Part shown: positions 1 to 5,468 of the stretch, piece after piece
Position numbering within the stretch: position 1 is the first letter of the stretch
Layout: every line of letters starts with the position of its first letter
Source of the DNA: Clostridia bacterium
Lineage (GTDB): Bacteria > Bacillota > Clostridia > Oscillospirales > CAG-272
Reading direction: 5' to 3'
Assembly (NCBI GenBank): GCA_017408535.1
Contig: JAFQUL010000036.1
Span: forward strand, 1 to 6,037
DNA length: 6,037 nucleotides
Program-made: the position numbers and the translations under genes
Notes under the pieces: model-generated
The model's input: only the letters and a program-made list of their open reading frames with translations
Told to the model about the DNA's origin: nothing
Databases searched by the model: none

Positions 1-77
1 ATGAAGTTTGGTATGCCCGTCTTTGAACAATGCATCACAGAGCAGAAAATAAGTGATTTTCAACCCTTAAACGCACA
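1..77. other. Left-edge stretch with no assignable gene
   Basis: No convincing coding region is visible. Plus-strand frames are all closed early: the third frame stops at 24-26, the second at 50-52 and the first at 103-105, inside the terminator. Because a bidirectional terminator follows at 78-119, a plus-strand gene ending at the stop at 24-26 or 50-52 would fit a convergent arrangement, but only a few codons would be in view, so no call is made. The first frame opens with ATG at base 1 and would give a 34-residue peptide with no visible ribosome binding site, ending in the terminator loop. It is probably chance. Confidence 0.4.
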
Positions 78-119
78 AAAACAGACGACACCCAACCGAA
101 GTTGAATGTCGTCTGTTTT
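78..119. terminator. Bidirectional Rho-independent terminator
   Basis: A perfect 13-bp inverted repeat pairs bases 78-90 with 107-119 around the core ACAGACGAC/GTCGTCTGT. The 16-nt loop can form a further small CAAC/GTTG stem around CGAA (93-96 with 101-104). T-rich tracts flank both sides: TTTTGTTGT on the plus strand and TTTTTGTG on the minus strand. It lies about 43 nt past the permease stop codon at 162, so it should end the minus-strand permease transcript. Its symmetry suggests it also stops a converging plus-strand transcript from beyond the left edge. Confidence 0.85.
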
Positions 120-161
120 GTTGTCCGATCCTGTTTGACAGATTCCGATTTTGTAATTTCT

Positions 162-1076
162 TCAAATTACTGTCTTATCGGCACACGGGGAACGCTCTGC
201 TTTTTTACTTTTGTTTTTCTGTCTCAGGCTCATGAGCTCTGCGAAGATGGCACCGCCGATAATAAGCACTCCTCCGACTATCTGACCCGCCGACATTGTT
301 TCAGAGAGGAATATTCCGGCGAATATCACCGCCGCCAGCGGCTCAAGATAACCGCATACCGCCACAGTCTGCACGGGCAGCTCCCCAAAGGAAGAAAAAT
401 ACATATAGCATCCAAGGCCTGTGTTGACAGCGCCTAAGAGAAGTATCGGCAGGATATCCGTCTTTTTTACCGCAATGCTCGGTCCGCCGAGGAAAAGCAT
501 AAATACAAAGACGGTGACAAGACCTGAAGTCAGCTGGATAAGAGTCGCCTCAAGTCCCTTTACCCGGCGGGACCTGGTATTCAGTATTACCATAGCACAG
601 TACATAAACGCGGCGCTGATACCTATGATATAACCCACGGGATCGCCGCCGATACCGGTTTCTCCCGAGAGGGTGAGCAGTACAGTTCCTCCCATTACTG
701 CGGTGATACCGAGAAGCTTTGCCGCCGTCAGCTTTTCTCTGAAGATAAGCACCGCCGCCGTTATTACGAGTATAGGGCCAATATAGTGAAGCAGGGTGGC
801 AACACTGACGCCTATCCGTTTATACGCCTCATAAAGCAGTATCCAGCTAAGTCCCATAGCCACTCCGGAAAGAGAGACGAAAAGGGTGTCACGGCTGTTC
901 CTATGAAAAGTAAATTTCCTTCTGCCTATAAAGAAGAGCAGAAGAAGGAACACCGTACCGATAAGTGTCCTGAGAAAAACTATCTCATAGCTTGACAGAG
1001 ATATCATATCGGCAAGTATTCCGTTTGTTCCGAATATTATAAGTGACAGCAGATATTTTATATAGGATCTTTTCAT
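162..1076 (-). CDS. EamA-domain permease of the drug/metabolite transporter superfamily
   Basis: A 304-residue integral membrane protein, normal length for two-repeat EamA carriers (DMT superfamily, the YdcZ/RhaT/PecM-like group). About ten hydrophobic segments are visible, roughly at residues 4-22, 30-50, 65-82, 91-111, 117-136, 147-165, 175-197, 208-226, 234-255 and 264-283. The two halves end in similar motifs (HYIGPILV then REKLTAAKLLG; GYLEPLAAV then SETMSAGQIVGG), the usual EamA duplication. The C-terminal tail, residues 284-304, is hydrophilic and basic at first, fitting a cytoplasmic end. The frame stays open up to 1301, but ATG at 1074-1076 is chosen because hydrophobic, family-like sequence begins there and the promoter at 1107-1135 lies just upstream. 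The ribosome binding site is weak (GGTAGTGAG). The substrate cannot be told: family members export amino acids, metabolites or drugs. It is a separate unit from the operon upstream, divided from it by a terminator. Confidence 0.95.
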   Translation of the reverse strand: MKRSYIKYLLSLIIFGTNGILADMISLSSYEIVFLRTLIGTVFLLLLFFIGRRKFTFHRNSRDTLFVSLSGVAMGLSWILLYEAYKRIGVSVATLLHYIGPILVITAAVLIFREKLTAAKLLGITAVMGGTVLLTLSGETGIGGDPVGYIIGISAAFMYCAMVILNTRSRRVKGLEATLIQLTSGLVTVFVFMLFLGGPSIAVKKTDILPILLLGAVNTGLGCYMYFSSFGELPVQTVAVCGYLEPLAAVIFAGIFLSETMSAGQIVGGVLIIGGAIFAELMSLRQKNKSKKAERSPCADKTVI

Positions 1077-1106
1077 ACTCACTACCGTTTTGACTGATTT
1101 TTCTAA

Positions 1107-1135
1107 ATTATAACATACTGTACCGAAAAATACAA
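1107..1135 (-). promoter_or_regulatory. Promoter of the EamA permease gene (extended -10)
   Basis: Reading the minus strand, TTGTAT (1130-1135) is followed after exactly 17 bp by a perfect TATAAT (1107-1112), itself preceded by TGT, an extended -10 element. This predicts a transcript start near 1100 and a leader of about 24 nt. The -35 box matches consensus at only three of six positions, so the extended -10 probably carries most of the strength. The -35 box lies inside the T-tract of the upstream operon's terminator. Confidence 0.75.
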
Positions 1136-1167
1136 CACGGGCGGTGCCGAGGACCGGCACCGCCCGT
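1124..1167 (-). terminator. Rho-independent terminator of the SPFH/zinc-ribbon/TPM operon
   Basis: A GC-rich hairpin with 13 perfect base pairs (1137-1149 with 1155-1167; arms built on CGGGCGGTGCCG) has a 5-nt loop, AGGAC. On the minus strand it is followed by TTGTATTTTT. It begins 15 nt after the TPM stop codon (1183-1185) and closes the three-gene operon. Its T-tract doubles as the -35 region of the permease promoter. Confidence 0.92.
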
Positions 1168-1182
1168 ATCATACTTAAAAAC

Positions 1183-1965
1183 TCAGAATTTCCCGCCACC
1201 GCCGCCGTGTGAACGTCCGGAGGATGAACGGTGACTGCCGGAAGAGCTGTTACTGCTCTGCTTGGCAGTACGGACAACGTTTCTGTAAAGGAAGCTGTCA
1301 CGGCAGACGGTAAGCTCCATGCTGTCCCGCCTTACGTAATTCTCGGCAGCTCTCTGTCTTACGGCACCGTTCAGCTTGCTCTTCATAGACGATACCGCTA
1401 TAAAGGCAACTACAAAGCCCACGATAAGAGAAAGTATCAGACTGCTGAAAACTCCGTATGGCTCCTTAAACTCGTATGGATCACCTGTTCTTGCCTGTAC
1501 AACAAAACTCTCACACAGATTTGCAAAATCGGTAAAGGCATCCTCATACAGGCCGAAGGAAAGATCTTCTGTTATCGCCTCACCGATATACTGTATACCG
1601 CTTTCGGTGAATGCAGTCAGACCAAACCCGCAGGTAGAAATATACCAGTCTCTCTCTTCCATGCTGATCAGAAGCAGAACACCGTCAAAATTACTGCCCA
1701 TACCGTAGCCGTTATAATCGTAGTAATCATCGGCAAAATCAACGATATCCTCAAATCCTGTATCGCTGACGGTAACGATGACCACGTCGAAATCATTGTC
1801 TACGCTGATACGGTCAAGCAGGGCGGTAACACGCTCGGCCTCTGCATCGGTGAGAAGATATGCGCCGTCAACAAGTCTGGGAGGCTTCTCGGCAAAGGAG
1901 GTAAGCGAAAAGACGGATATCAGCATCAGAGCTGACAAAATAAAGACAAATACTCTTTTCTTCAC
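1183..1965 (-). CDS. TPM-domain membrane protein with signal peptide and Gly-rich tail (YdjH-like)
   Basis: A 260-residue protein of the TPM_phosphatase family (YgcG/YdjH type). Residues 1-25 form a signal peptide (basic MKKR, a hydrophobic stretch, cleavage likely after SFA). Residues about 31-158 are the TPM domain, with the marker stretches GAYLLTDAEAERV and FDGVLLLISMEERDWYIST. A transmembrane segment spans about 171-192, and a basic then Ser/Gly/His-rich tail ends in HGGGGGKF, the ending often seen in this family. The predicted arrangement is TPM outside and tail inside. Plant TPM proteins act in photosystem II repair and some show phosphatase activity; the bacterial role is not settled. 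The start is GTG at 1963-1965: the signal peptide begins there and AAGGGGGTG lies a short distance upstream. It is the last gene of the operon, starting 12 nt after the zinc-ribbon stop codon, so coupled translation is likely. Confidence 0.93.
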   Translation of the reverse strand: MKKRVFVFILSALMLISVFSLTSFAEKPPRLVDGAYLLTDAEAERVTALLDRISVDNDFDVVIVTVSDTGFEDIVDFADDYYDYNGYGMGSNFDGVLLLISMEERDWYISTCGFGLTAFTESGIQYIGEAITEDLSFGLYEDAFTDFANLCESFVVQARTGDPYEFKEPYGVFSSLILSLIVGFVVAFIAVSSMKSKLNGAVRQRAAENYVRRDSMELTVCRDSFLYRNVVRTAKQSSNSSSGSHRSSSGRSHGGGGGKF

Positions 1966-1970
1966 GTCTA

Positions 1971-1979
1971 CACCCCCTT
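1971..1979 (-). promoter_or_regulatory. Ribosome binding site of the TPM gene, overlapping the upstream stop codon
   Basis: The minus strand reads AAGGGGGTG, one mismatch from AAGGAGGTG, five bases before the GTG start at 1965. Its first bases are the last two of the TAA stop (1978-1980) of the zinc-ribbon gene. This supports the GTG start and suggests that ribosomes finishing the upstream gene help load the next. Confidence 0.75.
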
Positions 1980-3063
1980 ACAGCAGCCACGCAAGATAGG
2001 TAAGGGCCATAGTAGCCGCTCCTACCGCCGCGGCAATACCGAAGAGCCATCTCTTGTAAGCACCCTTGTCAAGGGGCAGGTCACCCTTCAGCTTGCCGGT
2101 CTGACCGTTCATGGCAAAGGAATAGGTCTTTCCCTCGTAGGTGGTATTAAGCATCCATACCGGTAAAAGAGCGTATCTTGCTCTACCGTCAGACAGTCTC
2201 ACAGAGGAATGCTCGGGTATTACCGACATATATCCGGAAACCGTTGATGCAAATGCATCCTCGGTGCTCTGCTTGATCCTTTCGTTGGCACGGAGGATAC
2301 CGGTCTCAGAGTCAACGTCGTATTTATCCGCCAGATAACCGGACAGATAGGCAGTATGGAAATCCACCGCCTCTGTAAGGTCAAAGGGCTCTATCGACTC
2401 CATCAGCTCGTCTGCCATCTTGCTCGAACCGTCTACCGGTACGTTTTCAAAGGAGAGATTTCCACCGCGGACCACCGAGTAAAATGAAGTCTCGGTATAA
2501 TTATAGTTTCCGGTGCTCCAGCTGCGTACTCTGGTGGCCTTGTATCTTACGTCGGCATTTGCCTCTGTATCATACAGCCAGAAGGGTACGTATACACCCT
2601 TGATCTCGTTTATACGGTTCTCGTCCTTAAAGGATTTCGGGAGGAGACGCTTTCCCTTGTAATATTCTCTGAGAGCCGCCTTGGCCGCCTCTTTGTCCAG
2701 CTTGAAGGGTATTACAAGATCAGGCTTGAGCATTCCCGACAGCTTGCCGGAAACGATAACCGGGTTACCGCAGAAGGGACAGGAGGTAGCCGCAGTATTT
2801 TCATCGGCCACTACCTCACCGCCGCAGGTATTACATATGTAACTGACAAGGCCGTCAGCCTCTCCCTCACTCCACTCACCGTCGGGAACAGTATCCCACT
2901 TAAGATCGTCTTTGCCGTCTGACTCAACGTCACTTGCAAAGGACTCAAGTGCCTCTGCCTCAAACTCTGTGTCGCAGTAAGGGCATTTCATATTTTGCGA
3001 CTCTGTGTCAAACTCAATGACACCGCCGCAGCAAGGACATTTATATTCCTTTAATTCTGCCAT
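1978..3063 (-). CDS. TFIIB-type double zinc-ribbon protein with C-terminal membrane anchor (YdjG-like)
   Basis: A 361-residue protein. Two zinc ribbons are visible: C9/C12 with C27/C30 (CPCC and CPYC), and C77/C80 with C95/C98 (CNTC and CPFC), joined by an acidic linker rich in Asp, Glu and Ser. A long conserved region follows, with YVPFWLYD at about 158-165 and LLPVWML then FAMNGQTGKL at about 299-325. These match proteins annotated in Clostridia as TFIIB-type zinc ribbon-containing. The last 23 residues (about 339-361) form one transmembrane helix, so most of the protein should be cytoplasmic. ATG at 3061-3063 is preferred over an in-frame GTG at 3070-3072 because that GTG is part of the ribosome binding site. 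It is the second gene of the operon, 47 nt after the SPFH stop codon. The ribbons more likely serve protein contacts or metal binding than transcription. The role is inferred from B. subtilis YdjG, which works with PspA at the membrane. Confidence 0.93.
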   Translation of the reverse strand: MAELKEYKCPCCGGVIEFDTESQNMKCPYCDTEFEAEALESFASDVESDGKDDLKWDTVPDGEWSEGEADGLVSYICNTCGGEVVADENTAATSCPFCGNPVIVSGKLSGMLKPDLVIPFKLDKEAAKAALREYYKGKRLLPKSFKDENRINEIKGVYVPFWLYDTEANADVRYKATRVRSWSTGNYNYTETSFYSVVRGGNLSFENVPVDGSSKMADELMESIEPFDLTEAVDFHTAYLSGYLADKYDVDSETGILRANERIKQSTEDAFASTVSGYMSVIPEHSSVRLSDGRARYALLPVWMLNTTYEGKTYSFAMNGQTGKLKGDLPLDKGAYKRWLFGIAAAVGAATMALTYLAWLL

Positions 3064-3068
3064 ATTGA

Positions 3069-3075
3069 TCACCTC
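3069..3075 (-). promoter_or_regulatory. Ribosome binding site deciding the zinc-ribbon start
   Basis: The minus strand reads GAGGTGA, five bases before ATG at 3061-3063. The alternative GTG start three codons earlier lies within this motif and has no good site of its own, so the shorter 361-residue product is favoured. Confidence 0.75.
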
Positions 3076-3110
3076 GCTCGAAGTGGCAGATACAGTTTTA
3101 ATTTATGAAA

Positions 3111-4490
3111 TTAAAGAATGTCGCCGTTATCGAAGGGGTCGCCGCACTCAGGGCAGAACTTGGGAGGAGTCGTGCCCTTTTCAGGCTCCCAGCCGCACTT
3201 GTCACACTTATACTGGATAGCGCCCGCAGGCTTTTTTGCTCCGCACTCAGTGCAGAACTTACCCTTATTGACCGCTCCGCAGGAGCAGGTCCAGCCCTCT
3301 GCCGCAGGTCTCTTTGCGCCGCATTCAGGGCAGAACTTACCGGTTGCAACAGTACCGCAGGCACACTTCCAGCCATCCTCAGCCGCAGGAGCAGGCTGAG
3401 CAGGCTGAGCGGGCTGCATAGCGGGCTGAGCGGACTGAGCAGGCTGAGCCTGCATATTCTGCTGAGCCTGCTGAACGCCGGCACTGTAGAACTGCTGAGC
3501 CGCATTAAAGCCGCCGCCCATTGCGTTGCCTGCCATACCAAGCCCCATAAAGCCAGTCATGGCACCTGCCTCGTTAGCTGCGGCAGTTTCCATAGCATTT
3601 GCGGTTGCGTCGGTCATGCGGCCTGCCATCATGAAGGGATTGCTGCCGAGAGTTGCCGCATCCTCCATCTGGTTGATCTTCTTCATATCCTCCTCAGTGA
3701 GGGTGATAGGATTAAGAGCGATCTTCTCAACAGTGATACCGCGGCTCTCTACCCACTCAAGTCTCAGAGCCTCGTTCATAGCCGCCTTCAGCTCATTGAC
3801 CTTTGCGGGAAGCTGTGCGGGACGGAGACCAAGCTCTGACATAGAAGCAAGAGCAGGCTGAAGAGCAGAGATAAACTCAGTCTTAAGGGTCTCGTCTATT
3901 TCACTTCTTGTATATTCGTATTCAACGTTACCGCAAACTCTGGTATAGAAGAGAATGGGATTGGTGATGGTGTAGGAATAGATACCGTTGCATCTTACCT
4001 GCACCGTTCTTCTCATACCGATCTCACGGTTGACAACGTCAAACATAATGGGGCTGGGAGTACCGAATTTGTTGCCCAGGATCTCTTTGGTATTGAAGTA
4101 GTAAATTCTCTGGTCCTTACCGGTATCTCCGCCGTATGTAAATCTTTTGCCGAGGGTCTTGAAGGTCTCGATAATGCTGGTGCCGAGATTGCCCGCAAAA
4201 ATAGAGGGCTCGGTAGAGCTGTCATAGGTGAACTCACCGGGCTCAGCGCAAACCTCAACGACCTTACCCTGCTCTACGATCATCATGCATTGACCGTCTG
4301 CAACGGCAATGCCCGATCCGTTTGAAATAATATTATCCTCGCCCTTGGTGTTGGAGGAACGCTCACTTGTACGCTTCTGTCCCTTTTTAACAAGCACGTC
4401 TGTGGAAAGTGAATCGCAGTAGAAAAACTCCTTCCACTGATCCGCCAGGGTTCCGCCAAGCGCGCCTATTCCTGCTTTAATAAGTCCCAT
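3111..4490 (-). CDS. SPFH-domain protein with three C-terminal zinc ribbons (YdjI-like)
   Basis: A 459-residue protein. Residues 1-17 form a short glycine-rich amphipathic or hydrophobic stretch (MGLIKAGIGALGG) that may contact the membrane. Residues about 18-285 match the SPFH/band-7 group often labelled virion core protein, with ADQWKEFFYCDSL near the start. An Ala/Gln/Met-rich stretch and an Ala/Gln/Pro linker follow (about 329-370). Three zinc ribbons come last: C376/C378 with C387/C390, C402/C404 with C413/C416, and C429/C432 with C446/C449. The first two are near copies 26 residues apart. SPFH proteins oligomerise on membranes and organise lipid domains. B. subtilis YdjI, the nearest known relative by layout, is as I recall needed to bring PspA to the membrane. 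It is the first gene of the operon, with AAGGGAG eight bases before ATG. Three ribbons and the long linker make it longer than YdjI. Confidence 0.95.
   Translation of the reverse strand: MGLIKAGIGALGGTLADQWKEFFYCDSLSTDVLVKKGQKRTSERSSNTKGEDNIISNGSGIAVADGQCMMIVEQGKVVEVCAEPGEFTYDSSTEPSIFAGNLGTSIIETFKTLGKRFTYGGDTGKDQRIYYFNTKEILGNKFGTPSPIMFDVVNREIGMRRTVQVRCNGIYSYTITNPILFYTRVCGNVEYEYTRSEIDETLKTEFISALQPALASMSELGLRPAQLPAKVNELKAAMNEALRLEWVESRGITVEKIALNPITLTEEDMKKINQMEDAATLGSNPFMMAGRMTDATANAMETAAANEAGAMTGFMGLGMAGNAMGGGFNAAQQFYSAGVQQAQQNMQAQPAQSAQPAMQPAQPAQPAPAAEDGWKCACGTVATGKFCPECGAKRPAAEGWTCSCGAVNKGKFCTECGAKKPAGAIQYKCDKCGWEPEKGTTPPKFCPECGDPFDNGDIL
3256..3411 (-). repeat. Tandem zinc-ribbon duplication in the SPFH gene
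   Basis: Two consecutive 26-codon (78-bp) units encode GWKCACG...GKFCPECGAKRP and GWTCSCG...GKFCTECGAKKP. Both keep the C-x-C...C-x2-C pattern and the flanking Trp, Gly, Lys, Phe and Pro. The DNA copies are diverged, especially between the cysteine pairs, so this is an old domain duplication rather than a recent slippage event. The third ribbon, at protein residues 429-449, has C-x2-C spacing and is more distant. Confidence 0.8.
3391..3453 (-). repeat. Imperfect 9-bp repeats encoding an Ala-Gln-Pro linker
   Basis: On the minus strand, CAGCCTGCT-like 9-bp units recur, with small interruptions, and encode repeats of Ala-Gln-Pro. The stretch links the SPFH part to the zinc ribbons. Changes by whole units would keep the frame and only alter linker length, so this site may vary between strains. 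Confidence 0.75.
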
Positions 4491-4551
4491 AACTGAAACT
4501 CCCTTCTGTAATATTATTTTTGATTAGAAAGCTATAATGTACGTCATATAA

Positions 4552-4580
4552 ACTATAACACAAAAACCGCGATTTGTAAA
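4552..4580 (-). promoter_or_regulatory. Proximal promoter of the SPFH operon
   Basis: On the minus strand, TTTACA (4575-4580) is followed after 17 bp by TATAGT (4552-4557). Each box matches the housekeeping sigma-factor consensus at five of six positions. The predicted start is near 4545, giving a leader of about 55 nt before the ATG at 4490. No sigma-W-type -35 (TGAAAC) was noticed at this spot, although the B. subtilis psp operon is under sigma-W. Confidence 0.7.
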
Positions 4581-4607
4581 GCACGGCGAATTGATATATA
4601 CATGAGT

Positions 4608-4636
4608 ATTTTACTTCATTTTTTAAGATTTGTCAC
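4608..4636 (-). promoter_or_regulatory. Possible second, distal promoter of the SPFH operon
   Basis: On the minus strand, GTGACA (4631-4636) and TAAAAT (4608-4613) are separated by 17 bp, each matching consensus at five of six positions. The start would be near 4601, about 111 nt before the SPFH ATG. It lies in AT-rich DNA where chance matches are common, so it is weaker evidence than the proximal site. Confidence 0.4.
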
Positions 4637-4790
4637 CACACTTACAGCTTATTTGGTGTGGGGAAAGAGAATTTTTTCTCAAAAAACGGATATTTTTGTC
4701 ACTAAGTCAGGATCAAGTCCGCCATTATTCCCCGGATACACACCGGCGTTAACAGTATATTTGTGTAAGAATTTTCTATGCAGACAGGAG

Positions 4791-4831
4791 GATAAAACGA
4801 TCGGGCTGCCGCGCAAAAGTGCGGCAGCCCG
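4791..4831 (-). terminator. Rho-independent terminator of the lipoprotein gene
   Basis: An 11-bp perfect stem (4802-4812 with 4821-4831; arms CGGGCTGCCGC/GCGGCAGCCCG) can extend by two pairs around an AAAA loop. On the minus strand it is followed by ATCGTTTTATC. It begins 15 nt past the lipoprotein stop codon. The plus-strand side has only GTTTC after the stem, so it acts mainly on minus-strand transcripts. Confidence 0.87.
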
Positions 4832-4846
4832 GTTTCGGGGAAATCT

Positions 4847-5224
4847 TTAATCTCTGTCGAATGACATTATATTACCGTCGTCTGAATTCACTTTAATATC
4901 AAACTCTACGCCGTTATGACTGAACTCGATATCATAATATGCCATACCGTCATCGTGCTCATACTCGGTGCGGATATTCTCAGCCTCATCGCGGGATATA
5001 CCTGCCTGTCTGAGTGCGATATCCTCCGCTTCCCTTTTGGTGAGCATCGAGGCTCTGGTATCTCCGTGGTCACCCATAAGCGGATCTATCATTTCTTCGG
5101 CGGCATCTCCTACCATATCCATCCCCTCTTCTGCCCTATCTATCGCATTTTCCGTTGCGTCACAGCCGGTCAGAATAAATATCGCGGGAAGAATAAGGAG
5201 TGCCAGACATAAAAATCTTTTCAT
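4847..5224 (-). CDS. Small PepSY-type lipoprotein
   Basis: A 125-residue putative lipoprotein. Residues 1-20 are a type II signal peptide (MKRF, then a hydrophobic run) ending in the lipobox LTGC, with Cys21 the lipid-bearing residue; it should sit on the outer face of the membrane. Residues 22-60 are an acidic, Glu/Asp/Met-rich helical linker. Residues about 61-125 resemble a PepSY domain: TKREAEDIALRQAGI, then a strand pair around YYDIEFSHNGVEFDIKV and DDGNIMSFDRD. PepSY domains often inhibit or modulate proteases or sense signals outside the cell, but the role here is unknown. An in-frame extension to 5290 exists, but ATG at 5222-5224 is chosen because the signal peptide starts there and TGGAG lies six bases upstream. 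It has its own terminator and is divergent from the XRE regulator. Most of the length is recognisable, so it appears intact. Confidence 0.87.
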   Translation of the reverse strand: MKRFLCLALLILPAIFILTGCDATENAIDRAEEGMDMVGDAAEEMIDPLMGDHGDTRASMLTKREAEDIALRQAGISRDEAENIRTEYEHDDGMAYYDIEFSHNGVEFDIKVNSDDGNIMSFDRD

Positions 5225-5225
5225 C

Positions 5226-5357
5226 TTAATCTCCATTCCGTCGCTCTGAGACAGCGCAATTTTTCTCGTGACAATGAGTCCGTCTCGCAAAAGCCTTGCA
5301 TAGCTTCACGCAGTTCCGCCGCCTCGGTAATAGTATTTCCTGAATATGACCCGTCAT
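5226..5357 (-). CDS. Possible 43-residue leader ORF before the lipoprotein gene
   Basis: Downstream of the predicted lipoprotein transcript start, an ATG at 5355-5357 opens 43 codons. It ends with TAA at 5226-5228, one base before the lipoprotein ATG. The product would be basic, with four cysteines and two histidines in the middle (C16, C20, C29, C34; H28, H30). The ribosome binding site is poor (TAAGA) and I recognise no family. A second frame over the same bases runs to a TGA that overlaps the lipoprotein start as ATGA. At most one of these is real, and both may be chance. Confidence 0.2.
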   Translation of the reverse strand: MTGHIQEILLPRRRNCVKLCKAFARRTHCHEKNCAVSERRNGD

Positions 5358-5390
5358 TCTTATATATTAAAAATGGAATTTTTATGTTAT

Positions 5391-5419
5391 AATATAACCA
5401 AACCTTAAGTTTTTTGCAA
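5391..5419 (-). promoter_or_regulatory. Promoter of the lipoprotein gene
   Basis: On the minus strand, TTGCAA (5414-5419, four of six consensus bases) is followed after 17 bp by TATATT (5391-5396, five of six). The start would be near 5384, leaving a leader of about 160 nt before the ATG at 5224, which is long for such a small gene. The same AT-rich block holds a plus-strand extended -10 (TGTTATAAT, 5385-5393), so the two strands may compete for polymerase. Confidence 0.6.
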
Positions 5420-5440
5420 AATAACACAACTCAACCTTCG

Positions 5441-5468
5441 GTATGTAGACTTCCCCCCAAAAACATAC
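5441..5468. promoter_or_regulatory. Inverted repeat at the XRE promoter, a possible operator
   Basis: GTATGT (5441-5446) and ACATAC (5463-5468) are perfect inverted repeats with centres 22 bp apart, about two helical turns. One half-site touches the -35 box and the other abuts the -10 box. A dimeric XRE protein could bind here and repress its own gene. Each arm is only six bases long, so chance is possible. Confidence 0.4.

Larger units (their letters stand above)
4491..4846. other. Intergenic region between the lipoprotein and SPFH genes
   Basis: This 356-nt stretch holds no gene I can support. Its right end carries the lipoprotein terminator (4791-4831). Its left half carries two candidate minus-strand promoters (4552-4580 and 4608-4636) and the SPFH ribosome binding site AAGGGAG (4499-4505). 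Between them, 4637-4790 is AT-rich. It includes a 6-bp CCACAC/GTGTGG inverted repeat near 4635-4660, a small GAGAA/TTCTC hairpin (4667-4680), and TTTGTCAC twice, 66 bp apart (4629-4636 and 4695-4702). No riboswitch fold is recognised. A plus-strand open frame (4602-4850) lacks a ribosome binding site and runs through the terminator, so it is not called. Confidence 0.6.

Noticed and set aside
1077..1301. 75-codon N-terminal extension of the permease frame
   Set aside because: It runs back through the promoter and the operon terminator and overlaps the TPM coding region. The membrane protein clearly begins at 1076.
1231..1935. 234-codon plus-strand open frame opposite the TPM gene
   Set aside because: It lies antisense to a clear TPM-family gene, has no ribosome binding site or family resemblance, and its open length follows from the codon pattern of the real gene.
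3097..3115. 8-bp AT-only hairpin (TTTAATTT/AAATTAAA, 3-nt loop) across the SPFH stop codon
   Set aside because: With only A-T pairs and no clear T-tract it is too weak to be a terminator. It may be chance in AT-rich intergenic DNA.
3105..3839. 244-codon plus-strand frame with a Leu/Ser/Arg-rich stretch resembling leucine-rich repeats
   Set aside because: The repeat look comes from the antisense of the Ala-Gln-Pro codons of the SPFH gene. No start signal supports it.
4536..4556. Imperfect palindrome around ATGTACGTCAT near the SPFH promoter
   Set aside because: The arms match only with an inserted base and in very AT-rich DNA; not strong enough to call an operator.
4785..4792. AGGAGG-like perfect ribosome binding motif on the plus strand
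   Set aside because: No ATG, GTG or TTG follows at a usable distance; the next bases form the terminator hairpin.
4602..4850. 82-codon plus-strand frame in the intergenic region
   Set aside because: No ribosome binding site precedes the ATG, it passes through the lipoprotein terminator hairpin, and the product has no recognisable pattern.
5225..5290. 22-codon in-frame extension of the lipoprotein from a TTG
   Set aside because: It would put a hydrophilic stretch before the signal peptide. The ATG at 5224 has a proper ribosome binding site.
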